Positions 1 through 8,057 of a stretch of 19,799 nucleotides of DNA are shown here, piece by piece. The position numbers were made by a program, and so were the translations under genes. This DNA is from Deltaproteobacteria bacterium. Lineage in GTDB: Bacteria; Myxococcota_A; UBA796; UBA2385. How positions within the stretch are numbered: position 1 is the stretch's first letter; each line of letters opens with the position of its first letter. The stretch spans positions 1 to 19,799 of the forward strand of contig JAERSX010000694.1 of the NCBI GenBank assembly GCA_016845285.1, written 5' to 3'. The notes below the pieces were generated by a model. It was not told where the DNA came from and searched no databases. It saw only the letters and a list, made by a program, of their open reading frames with translations.

Positions 1-1442
1 CCCCGGTGGCCGTGGACGGCGACCTCAAGCTGGTCGTCTTCGCCCACCCCTTCCTCCACGATGGGCGCCACGCCAACAAGGCCTGGGCGCAGGAAGTCCC
101 CGAGCCTCTGAGCTCCATGACCTGGGGAACCTGGATCGAGATCAACCTCGAGACGGCCGAGAAGCTGGGCCTGAAGCGCGACGAAGCCGCCACCATCACC
201 GCCGGGGGCCAGACCCTCGAGGTGAGCTGGTTCGGCAACCCCAGCATCCGCAAGGACACGGTCGCCATCGTGCTCGGCAACGGCCACGACAACTCTGGCC
301 GGTATTCCCGCTACGGCGCCAACCCCATGAAGATGCTCGCGTCCAAGATCGACGCAGGCGGTGCCTTCAACTTCGTGAGCACGGGCGCCAAGGTGGCCCC
401 CGTCGCCGACAAGGAAGCGCCGGCGAAGCGAGAGCTCGGCTCACTGACCAAGGAAGGTCGCGGCGTCAACTACGTGGTGAGCGCCGAAGATCTCGGCCAT
501 GGCCACGACAGCCACCACCTCTTGGGCATGCACCACCCGCCCGTCGACTCGCGCCTCACCGATCGCGGCCTGAACGACATGTTCCCCGAGCCTCACCATC
601 CGACCTACCGCTTCGCGATGGCGCTCGACCTCAACCGCTGCACGGGCTGCGGTGCCTGCGAGACCGCTTGCTACGCGGAGAACAACATCGCGATCGTGGG
701 CCCGGACGAGGTGAAGAAGAGCCGCCACATGGGCTGGATTCGTCTGGGTCGGTATTGGGAGGGCAACGAGGAGTTCCCCGACGTCCGCTTCCAGCCGGTG
801 ATGTGCCAGCAGTGCAGCCACGCCCCCTGCGAGGGCGTCTGCCCGGTGCTCGCGACGTACCACAACCTCGATGGCCTCAACGCCATGATCTACAACCGGT
901 GCGTGGGCACACGGTACTGCGCCAACAACTGCCCCTACTCGGCACGGCGCTTCAACTACCACACCTACCGCTGGCCCGAGACCTACAACCTGCAGCTCAA
1001 CACCGACGTGCTGACGCGCGAGATGGGCGTGATGGAGAAGTGCACCTTCTGCATCCAGCGAGTGCGGGCTGTCAAGGACGAGTACCGGGACAACCGGTTC
1101 AACGGCTCGGGTGGTGCCACGACGGTTCCCGACGGTGCCCTGCGCAAGCTCACCGCCTGCGCACAGGCCTGCCCGGCCGACGCCATCACATTCGGCAACG
1201 CCAACGACGCCGACGGCACCGTCTCCAAGCTGTTTGCCGACGAGCGTGCCCACAGCATGCTGGGCGAGCTGAACACCAAGCCCGGGGTTCGCTACCTCGC
1301 GCGCATCAACCACATCCCGAGCATCGCGAACGCCGGTGGGGGCCACGGCTCCGACCACGGCGAGGACGATGCACACGGCGAAGGCGCGGGCGAAGCCCAT
1401 GGCGCCGCCAAGGACAACCATGACGGCGACGCCGCTCACTAG
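1..1442 (+). CDS. actB: ActB, iron-sulfur subunit of Alternative Complex III (5' partial)
   Basis: This is the C-terminal half of the ActB subunit of the quinol:cytochrome c oxidoreductase ACIII. The frame is open to the left edge (first full codon at 3), and family ActB proteins are about 1000 residues, so the gene starts outside the window. Numbering from the GTG at 6, residues 1-130 resemble the end of a molybdopterin-oxidoreductase-like domain. An NrfC/PsrB-like ferredoxin domain follows with cysteine groups at 212-222 (CTGCGACETAC), 267-279 (CQQCSHAPCEGVC), 299-309 and 346-389. The third group, CVGTRYCANNC, has Thr where a 4Fe-4S site would have Cys; in the family this fits the one 3Fe-4S cluster beside three 4Fe-4S clusters. 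The last 35 residues are rich in His, Gly and Asp. It acts on the periplasmic face, passing electrons from quinol to cytochrome c. actC follows after 9 bases. Confidence 0.93.
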   Translation, partial: PVAVDGDLKLVVFAHPFLHDGRHANKAWAQEVPEPLSSMTWGTWIEINLETAEKLGLKRDEAATITAGGQTLEVSWFGNPSIRKDTVAIVLGNGHDNSGRYSRYGANPMKMLASKIDAGGAFNFVSTGAKVAPVADKEAPAKRELGSLTKEGRGVNYVVSAEDLGHGHDSHHLLGMHHPPVDSRLTDRGLNDMFPEPHHPTYRFAMALDLNRCTGCGACETACYAENNIAIVGPDEVKKSRHMGWIRLGRYWEGNEEFPDVRFQPVMCQQCSHAPCEGVCPVLATYHNLDGLNAMIYNRCVGTRYCANNCPYSARRFNYHTYRWPETYNLQLNTDVLTREMGVMEKCTFCIQRVRAVKDEYRDNRFNGSGGATTVPDGALRKLTACAQACPADAITFGNANDADGTVSKLFADERAHSMLGELNTKPGVRYLARINHIPSIANAGGGHGSDHGEDDAHGEGAGEAHGAAKDNHDGDAAH

Positions 1443-1451
1443 GAGAGCACA

Positions 1452-2780
1452 GTGAGTTCGATCACCTACGGGAAGGTCACGCGGGACATCCTGCGGCCCC
1501 TGTTCAAGCCGTCAGCTGCCTACATGGGCTTGCTGGGCCTCTGTGTAGCGGGCGTGGGGCTGCTGCTGTTCTGCTGGTACGTCCAGCTCACCCAGGGCCT
1601 CGGCGTCGCGGGCTACGCGCCGCCGGTCTTCTGGGGCGTGTACATCACCACCTTCGTCTTCTGGATCGGTATCGGCCACGCCGGCACCCTGATCTCCGCC
1701 ATCCTCTTCCTCTTCCGGTCGAAGTGGCGGACAGGCGTCTACCGGGCCTCGGAGGCCATGACGGTCTTCGCGGTCATGACCGCCGGTCTCTTCCCGGCGC
1801 TCCATGTCGGGCGCGCCTGGAACGCCTACTGGCTGTTCCCCTACCCCAACCAGCGCGAGCTCTGGCAGAACTTCAAGTCGCCGCTGATGTGGGACGTCTT
1901 CGCGGTCTCGACCTACTTCACGGTCTCGACGGTTTTCTTCTACATCGGACTCATCCCCGACCTGGCTGCCGTTCGCGACAAGACCCGCGGCATCATTCAG
2001 AAGACCTACGGCTTCATGGCGCTGGGCTGGCGAGGCACCGATCGGCAGTGGCGCCACTACATGGCGGCCTACGGCTTCTTCGCCGCGTTCGCGACCCCGC
2101 TGGTCCTCAGCGTCCACAGCGTCGTCTCCTGGGACTTCGCCATGGCGCAGACCATGGGCTGGCACAGCACGCTCTTCCCGCCGTACTTCGTCGCAGGCGC
2201 CATCTTCAGTGGCTGCGCGATGGTCATCACCCTGCTGATGCCCATGTCCCTCATCTTCAAGTGGGACGAGTACATCGGAATGTGGCACTACGAGAGCCTG
2301 GCCAAGATGTGCCTGCTCACGGGCAGCATCCTGACCTACGCCTACGGCACCGAGTACTTCATCGCCTGGTACTCGGACAACCCCTACGAGTGGGGCATCT
2401 TCCACTTCCGAGCTGTGGGTGAAGACTACGCCTGGGTCTTCTACATGATGGTCTTCTGCAACTGCCTCGCACCGCTGATCTGGTGGTTCAAGAAGATGCG
2501 GACCAACCTCTGGGTGCTCTTCATCGTCTCGATCATCATCAACATCGGCATGTGGTTCGAGCGCTACAACATCATCGCCAGCGCCCTTGCCCACCAGTAC
2601 GACCCCAACGCCTGGACCTACTACGCGCCCACCTGGGTGGAGATTGGAATCCTCATCGGTTCCTTCGGTTGGTTCGGCCTCTGGTTCACCCTCTTCATCC
2701 GGGTCATGCCCTCGGTCGCCATCGCGGAGATCAAGGAACTGCTCCGGCCGCCGCTGAAGAGCGACGAGGCAGCAGCATGA
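1452..2780 (+). CDS. actC: ActC, NrfD/PsrC-like quinol-binding membrane subunit of ACIII
   Basis: A 442-residue polytopic membrane protein of the NrfD/PsrC family, the subunit thought to bind quinol next to ActB. About ten hydrophobic segments can be seen, for example near 22-44, 58-88, 103-118, 146-170, 203-222, 244-268, 284-304, 328-345, 351-367 and 395-418. The family-typical GIGHAGTLISAIL lies at 73-85. The start is a GTG, chosen because AGGAGA (1441-1446) sits just upstream, overlapping the actB stop codon. The 3' end overlaps actD by four bases (ATGA), which suggests translational coupling. The length and the gene order B-C-D-E-F match known ACIII operons, so I am confident of the assignment. 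Confidence 0.94.
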   Translation: MSSITYGKVTRDILRPLFKPSAAYMGLLGLCVAGVGLLLFCWYVQLTQGLGVAGYAPPVFWGVYITTFVFWIGIGHAGTLISAILFLFRSKWRTGVYRASEAMTVFAVMTAGLFPALHVGRAWNAYWLFPYPNQRELWQNFKSPLMWDVFAVSTYFTVSTVFFYIGLIPDLAAVRDKTRGIIQKTYGFMALGWRGTDRQWRHYMAAYGFFAAFATPLVLSVHSVVSWDFAMAQTMGWHSTLFPPYFVAGAIFSGCAMVITLLMPMSLIFKWDEYIGMWHYESLAKMCLLTGSILTYAYGTEYFIAWYSDNPYEWGIFHFRAVGEDYAWVFYMMVFCNCLAPLIWWFKKMRTNLWVLFIVSIIINIGMWFERYNIIASALAHQYDPNAWTYYAPTWVEIGILIGSFGWFGLWFTLFIRVMPSVAIAEIKELLRPPLKSDEAAA

Positions 2781-3337
2781 GCTACTTCGACCGACACAAT
2801 CGGCCTACACCAGGCGCCGTCAAGGGGGTCTTCGCCCACCTCGACTGCCTGGTCGATGGTATCGACCAGCTCAAGAAGGCTGGCGTCAAAGACTTCATCG
2901 TCACCTCGCCGCTGCCCCGGCATGAGATCGAGGAGATGATGTACGAGGGCCGTCCGAGCCCCGTCCGCTGGTTCAACCTGGCAGGCGCCCTGTTCGGCGG
3001 CTCCTCGGGCTTCTCCCTGGCGGCCCTGACGCACCTGAACTGGCCGATGATCATCCCGGCGGGCAAGCCCCTGGTGTCCATCCCGGCCTTCATCATCATC
3101 ACCTTCGAGGCGACGGTGCTCTTCGGGTGCCTGTTCACCTTGATCGGCCTCCTGGTCCACTGCCGCCTGCCGGCGAACGACCTGCAGTACGAGGTCAAGG
3201 ACCCCCGCTACAGCGATGATCACTTCGGAATCATCGTCAACAACCTCACCGCTGACACCGCCGAGAAGGTCCGGGGCATCCTCGCCCACACCGGCGCCGT
3301 CGAAGTGAGCGGAATGGAGGCCGCCCATGCCTCGTAA
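2777..3337 (+). CDS. actD: ActD, DUF3341 membrane subunit of ACIII
   Basis: A 186-residue DUF3341-type protein with two membrane segments (about 63-86 and 100-127) between soluble N- and C-terminal parts, the layout of ActD. In ACIII structures ActD is a peripheral two-helix subunit without cofactors, and no cofactor ligands are seen here. The frame stays open further upstream inside actC. I chose the ATG at 2777 because it makes an ATGA overlap with the actC stop, has GAGG eight bases ahead, and gives the family's usual length and N-terminus. The 3' end overlaps actE by 11 bases. Confidence 0.92.
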   Translation: MSYFDRHNRPTPGAVKGVFAHLDCLVDGIDQLKKAGVKDFIVTSPLPRHEIEEMMYEGRPSPVRWFNLAGALFGGSSGFSLAALTHLNWPMIIPAGKPLVSIPAFIIITFEATVLFGCLFTLIGLLVHCRLPANDLQYEVKDPRYSDDHFGIIVNNLTADTAEKVRGILAHTGAVEVSGMEAAHAS

Positions 3338-3887
3338 GCTGACCTTGGGCCTCGGAATCGCCGGTCTCGCGCTGGCGTCCACCACCGCGGGCGCCTTCTA
3401 CTGGGACATCGACATGGTCGATGCCGAGTTCGTGCGTGCCTTCGAAGCCCCCATGCGCGACCTGCCGGAGGACACCATCTCCCAGGGCCGCTACGTCAAG
3501 AACTACGACCGGATGACGCCTCAGGGACAGACCCTGGCCAACCCCTACCCGCAGACAGAGGCCAGCCTGGCCCTGGGCAGCAAGATGTTCGACATCTACT
3601 GCGAGACCTGCCACGGGGCGGACGGCAAGGGCGGCGCCGAGGTCGTCCGCGCCGGGCCCGGCATCAACCGCTACCCCGTGCCGCCAGCCATGCTCTCAGG
3701 CCCCGGCAACTCGCCTCAGATGCGTAGCGATGGCTACCTCTACCTGACAATTCGCAACGGCAGCAGCCTGATGAAGGGCTACGACGCCCAGATGGACGAC
3801 CACGAGATGTGGGCTGTCGTCCAGTACATCCGCACCCTCGAGGGCACGGCGTATACGCCTCCGGCCCCCGCCGAAGATCCGGAGTGA
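3327..3887 (+). CDS. actE: ActE, monoheme cytochrome c subunit of ACIII
   Basis: A 186-residue exported c-type cytochrome. Residues 1-23 form a signal peptide (basic MPRK, then a hydrophobic stretch ending in TTAGA) with no lipobox cysteine. One heme site, CETCH, is at 92-96, with C92 and C95 as heme attachment residues and H96 as axial ligand. M149 in SLMKGY is the probable second ligand. Within ACIII, ActE takes electrons on the periplasmic side and hands them to a soluble cytochrome c or an oxidase. GGAGG (3316-3320) lies six bases before the ATG, inside the end of actD, so the 11-base overlap has its own ribosome binding site. actF follows after seven bases. Confidence 0.94.
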   Translation: MPRKLTLGLGIAGLALASTTAGAFYWDIDMVDAEFVRAFEAPMRDLPEDTISQGRYVKNYDRMTPQGQTLANPYPQTEASLALGSKMFDIYCETCHGADGKGGAEVVRAGPGINRYPVPPAMLSGPGNSPQMRSDGYLYLTIRNGSSLMKGYDAQMDDHEMWAVVQYIRTLEGTAYTPPAPAEDPE

Positions 3888-3894
3888 TCAGCTG

Positions 3895-5208
3895 ATGGCC
3901 ACCAGAAACCTGGACTTCACCCAGATCATCGCGAGCACCCCGCGGAGCGTACCTGCAAAGGTACGGCTCGGCGCCTTGGTGCTCGTCGTCGTGGGCCTCC
4001 TCGCCGGCGGCTACGGGATGGTCTCCGACGCCAACCGGACCTTCACGGCCTTCGTGTTCAACTTCATGTACTTCATGGGGATCGCCCAGGGCGCCTTCAT
4101 GCTGTGCGTGGCCATGAGCATCACCAAGGCCCGCTGGGGCCGCCCCCTGAAGCGCTTCGGAGAGGCCCTCTTCCTCTTCACGCCAGTGCTCTACGTGCTG
4201 CTCGCGGCCTTCTTCCTGCTTGGTGGCCTCGACATCTACGAGTGGACCGAGTGGCATGAGCCCGGGTTTACGGAATTCGTCCCTCACCACAAAGAGCTCT
4301 ACCTCACCAAGCCCTTCTTCATCGCCCGCATGCTGGGTGGCCTGGCCGTACTCATCGGGCTGAGCTTCCTCTACCTGCGGTCGTCGCTCCGGGCTGATCT
4401 CGGCGTGGCCGCCGAGGCCTTGGGCGACAAGGCTCCAGCCTGGTGGGGCAAGTTCACGGGTGGCTGGAAGGGTGCCGAGGCTGAGGCCGAGGCTCAGGCC
4501 AACTTCCAGATGCGCATCGCGCCGCTCATCGCCATCGTCTACGCCATCGTGTTCAGCTTCATGGCCGTCGACATGTCCATGAGCCTCGCGCCGCACTGGT
4601 TCGCGAACATGTTCCCGGCCTGGTACTTCATGAGCTGCTTCTGGAGCGGCCTGGTCTGGATGGGCATCATCAGCCTCATCAGCCGGAACTGGCTCGGCAT
4701 CGCCCACCTGCTCACGGGCAACATCTACCACGACCTCGGGAAGCTCACCTTCGGCTTCACGATGTTCTGGGGCTACACCACCTTCGCCCAGTACCTGCCC
4801 ATCTGGTACGGCAACATGACCGAGGAGATCGGCTTCGTGCTGCTCCGTACTACGGTCGAGCCCTGGGCCACCATGAGCAAGATCGTGGTCATGTGCTGCT
4901 TCCTGGTGCCGTTCACCATGCTGCTGTCGCGCGGGCTCAAGAAGATCCCACCTGCCTACCTCTCGGTCACCGGCATCATCGCCGTGGGCATCTGGCTGGA
5001 GCGCTACACGGTGGTGGTCCCGAGCGTCTGGAAGCACGACACCTTGCCACTCGGCTTCATCGAGATCGGCATTGGCCTCGGCCTGCTCGGCGCCATGATC
5101 ATGGTGGCGACGACCTACCTGTCCAAGGTGCCGCCCGTCCCCATCAACGACCCCTTCATGAAGCCGCACCCCGACGAGGTGCATGTGCACCCGAGCGGCG
5201 CTCACTGA
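3895..5208 (+). CDS. actF: ActF, second NrfD-like membrane subunit of ACIII
   Basis: A 437-residue membrane protein, last gene of the act operon. About ten hydrophobic segments are visible (near 24-43, 51-72, 92-111, 140-161, 208-230, 240-262, 284-303, 326-345, 355-374 and 386-409). A charged loop between the fourth and fifth includes an Ala-Glu run at 194-201. ActF is a divergent relative of ActC that pairs with it in the membrane arm; whether it binds quinol is uncertain in the family. GGAG (3881-3884) precedes the ATG by ten bases. The C-terminus carries four histidines (H425, H430, H432, H437). A hairpin terminator follows, and no actG or oxidase subunit is present downstream. Confidence 0.92.
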   Translation: MATRNLDFTQIIASTPRSVPAKVRLGALVLVVVGLLAGGYGMVSDANRTFTAFVFNFMYFMGIAQGAFMLCVAMSITKARWGRPLKRFGEALFLFTPVLYVLLAAFFLLGGLDIYEWTEWHEPGFTEFVPHHKELYLTKPFFIARMLGGLAVLIGLSFLYLRSSLRADLGVAAEALGDKAPAWWGKFTGGWKGAEAEAEAQANFQMRIAPLIAIVYAIVFSFMAVDMSMSLAPHWFANMFPAWYFMSCFWSGLVWMGIISLISRNWLGIAHLLTGNIYHDLGKLTFGFTMFWGYTTFAQYLPIWYGNMTEEIGFVLLRTTVEPWATMSKIVVMCCFLVPFTMLLSRGLKKIPPAYLSVTGIIAVGIWLERYTVVVPSVWKHDTLPLGFIEIGIGLGLLGAMIMVATTYLSKVPPVPINDPFMKPHPDEVHVHPSGAH

Positions 5209-5230
5209 GCCGCTCACCGCTTCGTGTCTC

Positions 5231-5258
5231 GAACCCCTGCCTCTCCCGGCGGGGGTTC
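5231..5258 (+). terminator. Hairpin at the end of the act operon
   Basis: An 11-pair stem (GAACCCCTGCC against GGCGGGGGTTC, with one T-G wobble) closes a six-base loop (TCTCCC). It lies 22 bases after the actF stop and before the converging gene that ends at 5288. Only two T residues follow, so it may be a weak intrinsic terminator or an mRNA end-stabiliser. Its position between convergent genes supports a termination role for one or both strands. Confidence 0.7.
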
Positions 5259-5287
5259 TTGCGTCGGGTCCCATCAGCGGAGCTGAA

Positions 5288-6988
5288 CTACCCCAGCGTC
5301 GTCGACCGCTGCAGCCCGTCCCGGTAGTTCGGGTTGCGCGGGACGAGCTCCAGCGCCTTGCCGTAGCAAGCGGACGCATCTCGGCGGTCGTGGCGCATGA
5401 TGGCCATCTCCCCCTGCTTGCTGAGGAGCTCGGCCGACTGGAGGATGATGTCCTCCTCGATGATCTCGCGGCGGTATTCGCGCCTCCCTCGGTCCGGCTT
5501 GAGCCGGGCGTGGGCCTTGTCCAGGCTCGCTCGGATGGTCTCCAGGTCCTTCAGGCTCTCCGGAGGCAGACCATCGAATCGAGAGGCATCGTAATCGCCC
5601 GTGAGGCGCTTGTAGGCCTGTTCCACCTCGTGAGGGAGGCAGATCCAGTGAACCTCGAGGATGTCGAAGTGCGAGGCGCTGGCGGTCTGGATTCGCTTCC
5701 GTCGGATGTTGGCCATGTTGCGGGCCAGCACCTTGGCGATGTCCTCGCGCTCATCGAACTGGAGAAAGCCAAGGTCGTCGAGGGAGAGCAGGGTGGATGT
5801 GGTCTTGGCACGGGACAGCGGGGAGACGGAGAAGAGCTCCCGGGTCCGCCACTGATCGGAGTGCATGATCTCGATGAGCTTGCGCTCCTGCTTGTTCAGC
5901 CTCATGTCGGTGAGGATGGTCACCACCTCCTTGGGGAAGCTCAGGTAGAGATCGAGCTTCGGCCGAAGAAGGGCCGCGACCTCTTCGGCAGGCTGCGAGG
6001 ACATGTGCTGGAAGAGGGCGCGGAAGAGGAGCGTGGGAACCGGCAGCGGCACCGGGAGGAAACGCTCTGGCAGCTTCGGCAAGACATGGAAGGTCCATTC
6101 GCCGGCACGCTGCGCCATGACCCGCTGCAACAGGTACTCGACCTGCTTTCCCAGCACCATGATGAGCTGCGGGTAGGTCATGACGTTCATCTCGATGAAG
6201 GCCTCGCCCTGCCGCTGACCAGACTGCTCCATGAGCTGGAGGCTCTCTTGCAGCTGCTCCTTGGTCACCTGCTTCGCACGGTAGAGCAGCACGCCGAGGA
6301 CCTCGTCCTCGCGCATGGGCTCGGTGCGCCAGCCCACCGGTCCACCCTTGCTCCAGAAGCCGTACCGCACCGTGCCATCGGGCTGTGCGACCGTGAGCAG
6401 ACCCGTGACCCGATCGACCGCCAGCTGGACCATGGCGTCACGCAGGCTGCGGTCCGTCATCGAGCCGCCGATCGTGGGGGGCACACCACGGAGATCGGGA
6501 ACCTTGAAGCCCCGGCCACGCCGCGCCCGTGTCTCGCCATCGCCGCTCTCTTCGGCCTGATCGAGGAGCTGTTCCGCCTCGGCTAGCAGCTGCCGTGCAT
6601 CCTGGAGCTCCTGCTCGAGCTCGGCGATGCGGGTGTCCCTGACATCGACCTCGCCCGTCCCCACCTGGAGCTGCCCCTGCGACAAGAGCCACTCCCTGAC
6701 CTCGCCGATGACGTCATCGATCTTCGCGAGCTTCTTGCGGCCTTCGACATCGAGCTTGGGGAGGCGCAGGGCCACGCTGCCGTCAGCACCACGATGCACC
6801 ACTTGGCCCGTGATCGGGCCGATACGGCCGATCAGGGGAACCACCAGATCAATGCGCACCTCTGGCGCCAGCTCCCCCTCGAAGGTGCCCGCGGGGATCA
6901 TGAGCGCGCCCTGACCAATGCCCTCGGAGTACTCCGCGAACCAAGTCGCCAGATCGTCAAAGGTTCGGGTCACCCGACGAACGGCCAT
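5288..6988 (-). CDS. Mosaic protein: PilZ-like N-terminus, coiled coil, DUF4388, degenerate J-like region, TPR-like end
   Basis: A 566-residue soluble protein of unknown function. Residues about 4-85 look like a divergent PilZ domain: RRVTR at 4-8, a Gly-rich turn at 21-28, then alternating hydrophobic strands. A coiled coil follows at 117-149, then a DUF4388-type region at about 178-325. Residues 345-415 may be a winged-helix-like module. Residues 439-507 (HFDILEVHWICLP, EVEQAYKRL, SLDKAHARLKPD) follow a J-domain pattern, but the HPD tripeptide is missing and the loop at 465-472 reads DYDASRFD. A TPR-like helix pair lies at 515-560. The start is the ATG at 6988, which shares one base with the epmB stop (TGATG); GAGGAGG lies four bases upstream. 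Domain names come from pattern recognition: DUF4388 and the J-like part are fairly clear, while the PilZ and winged-helix assignments are tentative. Confidence 0.8.
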   Translation of the reverse strand: MAVRRVTRTFDDLATWFAEYSEGIGQGALMIPAGTFEGELAPEVRIDLVVPLIGRIGPITGQVVHRGADGSVALRLPKLDVEGRKKLAKIDDVIGEVREWLLSQGQLQVGTGEVDVRDTRIAELEQELQDARQLLAEAEQLLDQAEESGDGETRARRGRGFKVPDLRGVPPTIGGSMTDRSLRDAMVQLAVDRVTGLLTVAQPDGTVRYGFWSKGGPVGWRTEPMREDEVLGVLLYRAKQVTKEQLQESLQLMEQSGQRQGEAFIEMNVMTYPQLIMVLGKQVEYLLQRVMAQRAGEWTFHVLPKLPERFLPVPLPVPTLLFRALFQHMSSQPAEEVAALLRPKLDLYLSFPKEVVTILTDMRLNKQERKLIEIMHSDQWRTRELFSVSPLSRAKTTSTLLSLDDLGFLQFDEREDIAKVLARNMANIRRKRIQTASASHFDILEVHWICLPHEVEQAYKRLTGDYDASRFDGLPPESLKDLETIRASLDKAHARLKPDRGRREYRREIIEEDIILQSAELLSKQGEMAIMRHDRRDASACYGKALELVPRNPNYRDGLQRSTTLG

Positions 6989-7986
6989 CAGTCCTCCTCA
7001 CGTTGCGATGCTAGCACGGCGGGTGTGCCACGCAGCCAAGTAGCGACATCCACCTTGCCACTGCCGTCGGGACGGTCGATGACATAGCGCGGCAGAGCCA
7101 AGCCGCTCACTCGCCCACGGAGCGCGTCGTGGAGGGCAAGGCCCCGCTCGAGGTCCAGGCGAAACGCCGCACTTCCAGGAACCGGGTCGGGGTGGTGTAG
7201 GTAGTAAGGGAACACTCGCCGGGCCATGAGCGCCTCGGAGAGGCGGACCAGCACGTCCACGTCGTCGTTCACGCCGCGCAACAAGACCGCCTGGTTGAGC
7301 ACGGGGACGCCGGCATCCACGAGGCGCGAGAGACCGGTGTCGACCTCTTCGTTCAGCTCGTCGGGGTGATTGCAGTGCACGACCACCCACAGGGGGGCGT
7401 GTGCTCTCAGCAATGCGACAAGAGGTTCCGTCACCCGCCAGGGTGCGGTGATGGGCGCTCGGGTGTGGACCCGGACGATGGGCAGCTCGGGGCGAGCAGA
7501 GGCAAGGACATGGGCGAGCCGGCTATCGGCGACGGCCAGGGGGTCGCCCCCCGACAGAATGAGCTCCCGTGCACCACTCGCCTTGGCGATGACCAGCGCC
7601 TCGTCGAGTTCCGAGAGGCTCGGGTCACGGGCACCCTCCTGATCTCGGCGGAAGCAGTAGCGGCAGTAGAGGTGGCACCGGCGGGTGAGGAGCAGGAGCA
7701 TTCGGTCGGGGTGCTTCTGGACAAGCCACGGATGTGGACGAAGGGCCGCCTCTCCTACGGGATCGGAGACGTCACCGTCGCCATCCTCGAGCTCGGCAGG
7801 GACAGGAATGGTCTGCCGACCCAGAGCGTCGTCCGGCGTGCCCATTCGGCGCAGCCAGCTCCGCGTCACCTGCACGGGGAAGCGCGCGTGGGCCTCCCGC
7901 AACAGCGACTCGTCGAGCTCCTCATAGCGCTCGACCAGCTCTCTAGGGCCCACCATCCGCCCGGTTCGACCATTGCCGTGATACAC
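6988..7986 (-). CDS. epmB: EpmB-type radical SAM lysine 2,3-aminomutase acting on EF-P
   Basis: A 332-residue member of the KamA/EpmB radical SAM family. CHLYCRYC at 104-111 gives the three cysteines (C104, C108, C111) for the 4Fe-4S cluster; SGGDPL at 145-150 is the SAM-binding loop. YYLHHPDPVPGSAAFR at 261-276 and PDGSGKV at 306-312 match the PLP-binding end, with K311 the likely PLP lysine. The length fits EpmB (about 340) rather than catabolic lysine aminomutases (over 400). EpmB converts L-alpha-lysine to (R)-beta-lysine, which EpmA attaches to EF-P; efp and epmA lie divergently next door, which strongly supports this role. The GTG start at 7986 is favoured by GGAG six bases upstream; ATG at 7956 is the alternative. 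Its stop overlaps the downstream mosaic gene. Confidence 0.9.
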   Translation of the reverse strand: MYHGNGRTGRMVGPRELVERYEELDESLLREAHARFPVQVTRSWLRRMGTPDDALGRQTIPVPAELEDGDGDVSDPVGEAALRPHPWLVQKHPDRMLLLLTRRCHLYCRYCFRRDQEGARDPSLSELDEALVIAKASGARELILSGGDPLAVADSRLAHVLASARPELPIVRVHTRAPITAPWRVTEPLVALLRAHAPLWVVVHCNHPDELNEEVDTGLSRLVDAGVPVLNQAVLLRGVNDDVDVLVRLSEALMARRVFPYYLHHPDPVPGSAAFRLDLERGLALHDALRGRVSGLALPRYVIDRPDGSGKVDVATWLRGTPAVLASQREED

Positions 7987-8057
7987 GCAAAGCTCCGCAG
8001 ACAGGCGGCTGTCCGCAGCCCGCGCCAGTCTATCGAACCACGGCCCCCGGAGCAGTC
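7987..8057. promoter_or_regulatory. Divergent promoter region between epmB and efp
   Basis: This 71-base gap must carry start signals for both epmB and the efp-epmA-fabG operon unless transcripts enter from outside. TCCGCAG occurs twice in direct orientation (7994-8000 and 8012-8018). Overlapping them is an inverted repeat, GACAG-GCGG-CTGTC, at 8000-8013. The left copy overlaps the epmB ribosome binding site. GGAG at 8049-8052 serves efp. I see no convincing sigma-70 -35/-10 pair. Confidence 0.45.

Noticed and set aside
2483..2776. 98-residue N-terminal extension of ActD
   Set aside because: It lies inside actC, and the ATG at 2777 gives the family's normal N-terminus with an ATGA overlap.
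3664..5379. 571-residue open frame on the minus strand opposite actE/actF
   Set aside because: It lies antisense to clear ACIII genes, its composition is Glu/His/Arg/Gly-rich with no domain pattern, and long antisense frames are expected in high-G+C DNA.
5183..6586. 467-residue plus-strand frame opposite the DUF4388 protein
   Set aside because: It is the antisense shadow of a gene with recognisable domains and shows no motif or ribosome binding site.
6988..7986. Catabolic lysine 2,3-aminomutase (KamA) as the product
   Set aside because: The length is that of EpmB and it neighbours efp and epmA; a lysine fermentation role has no support here.
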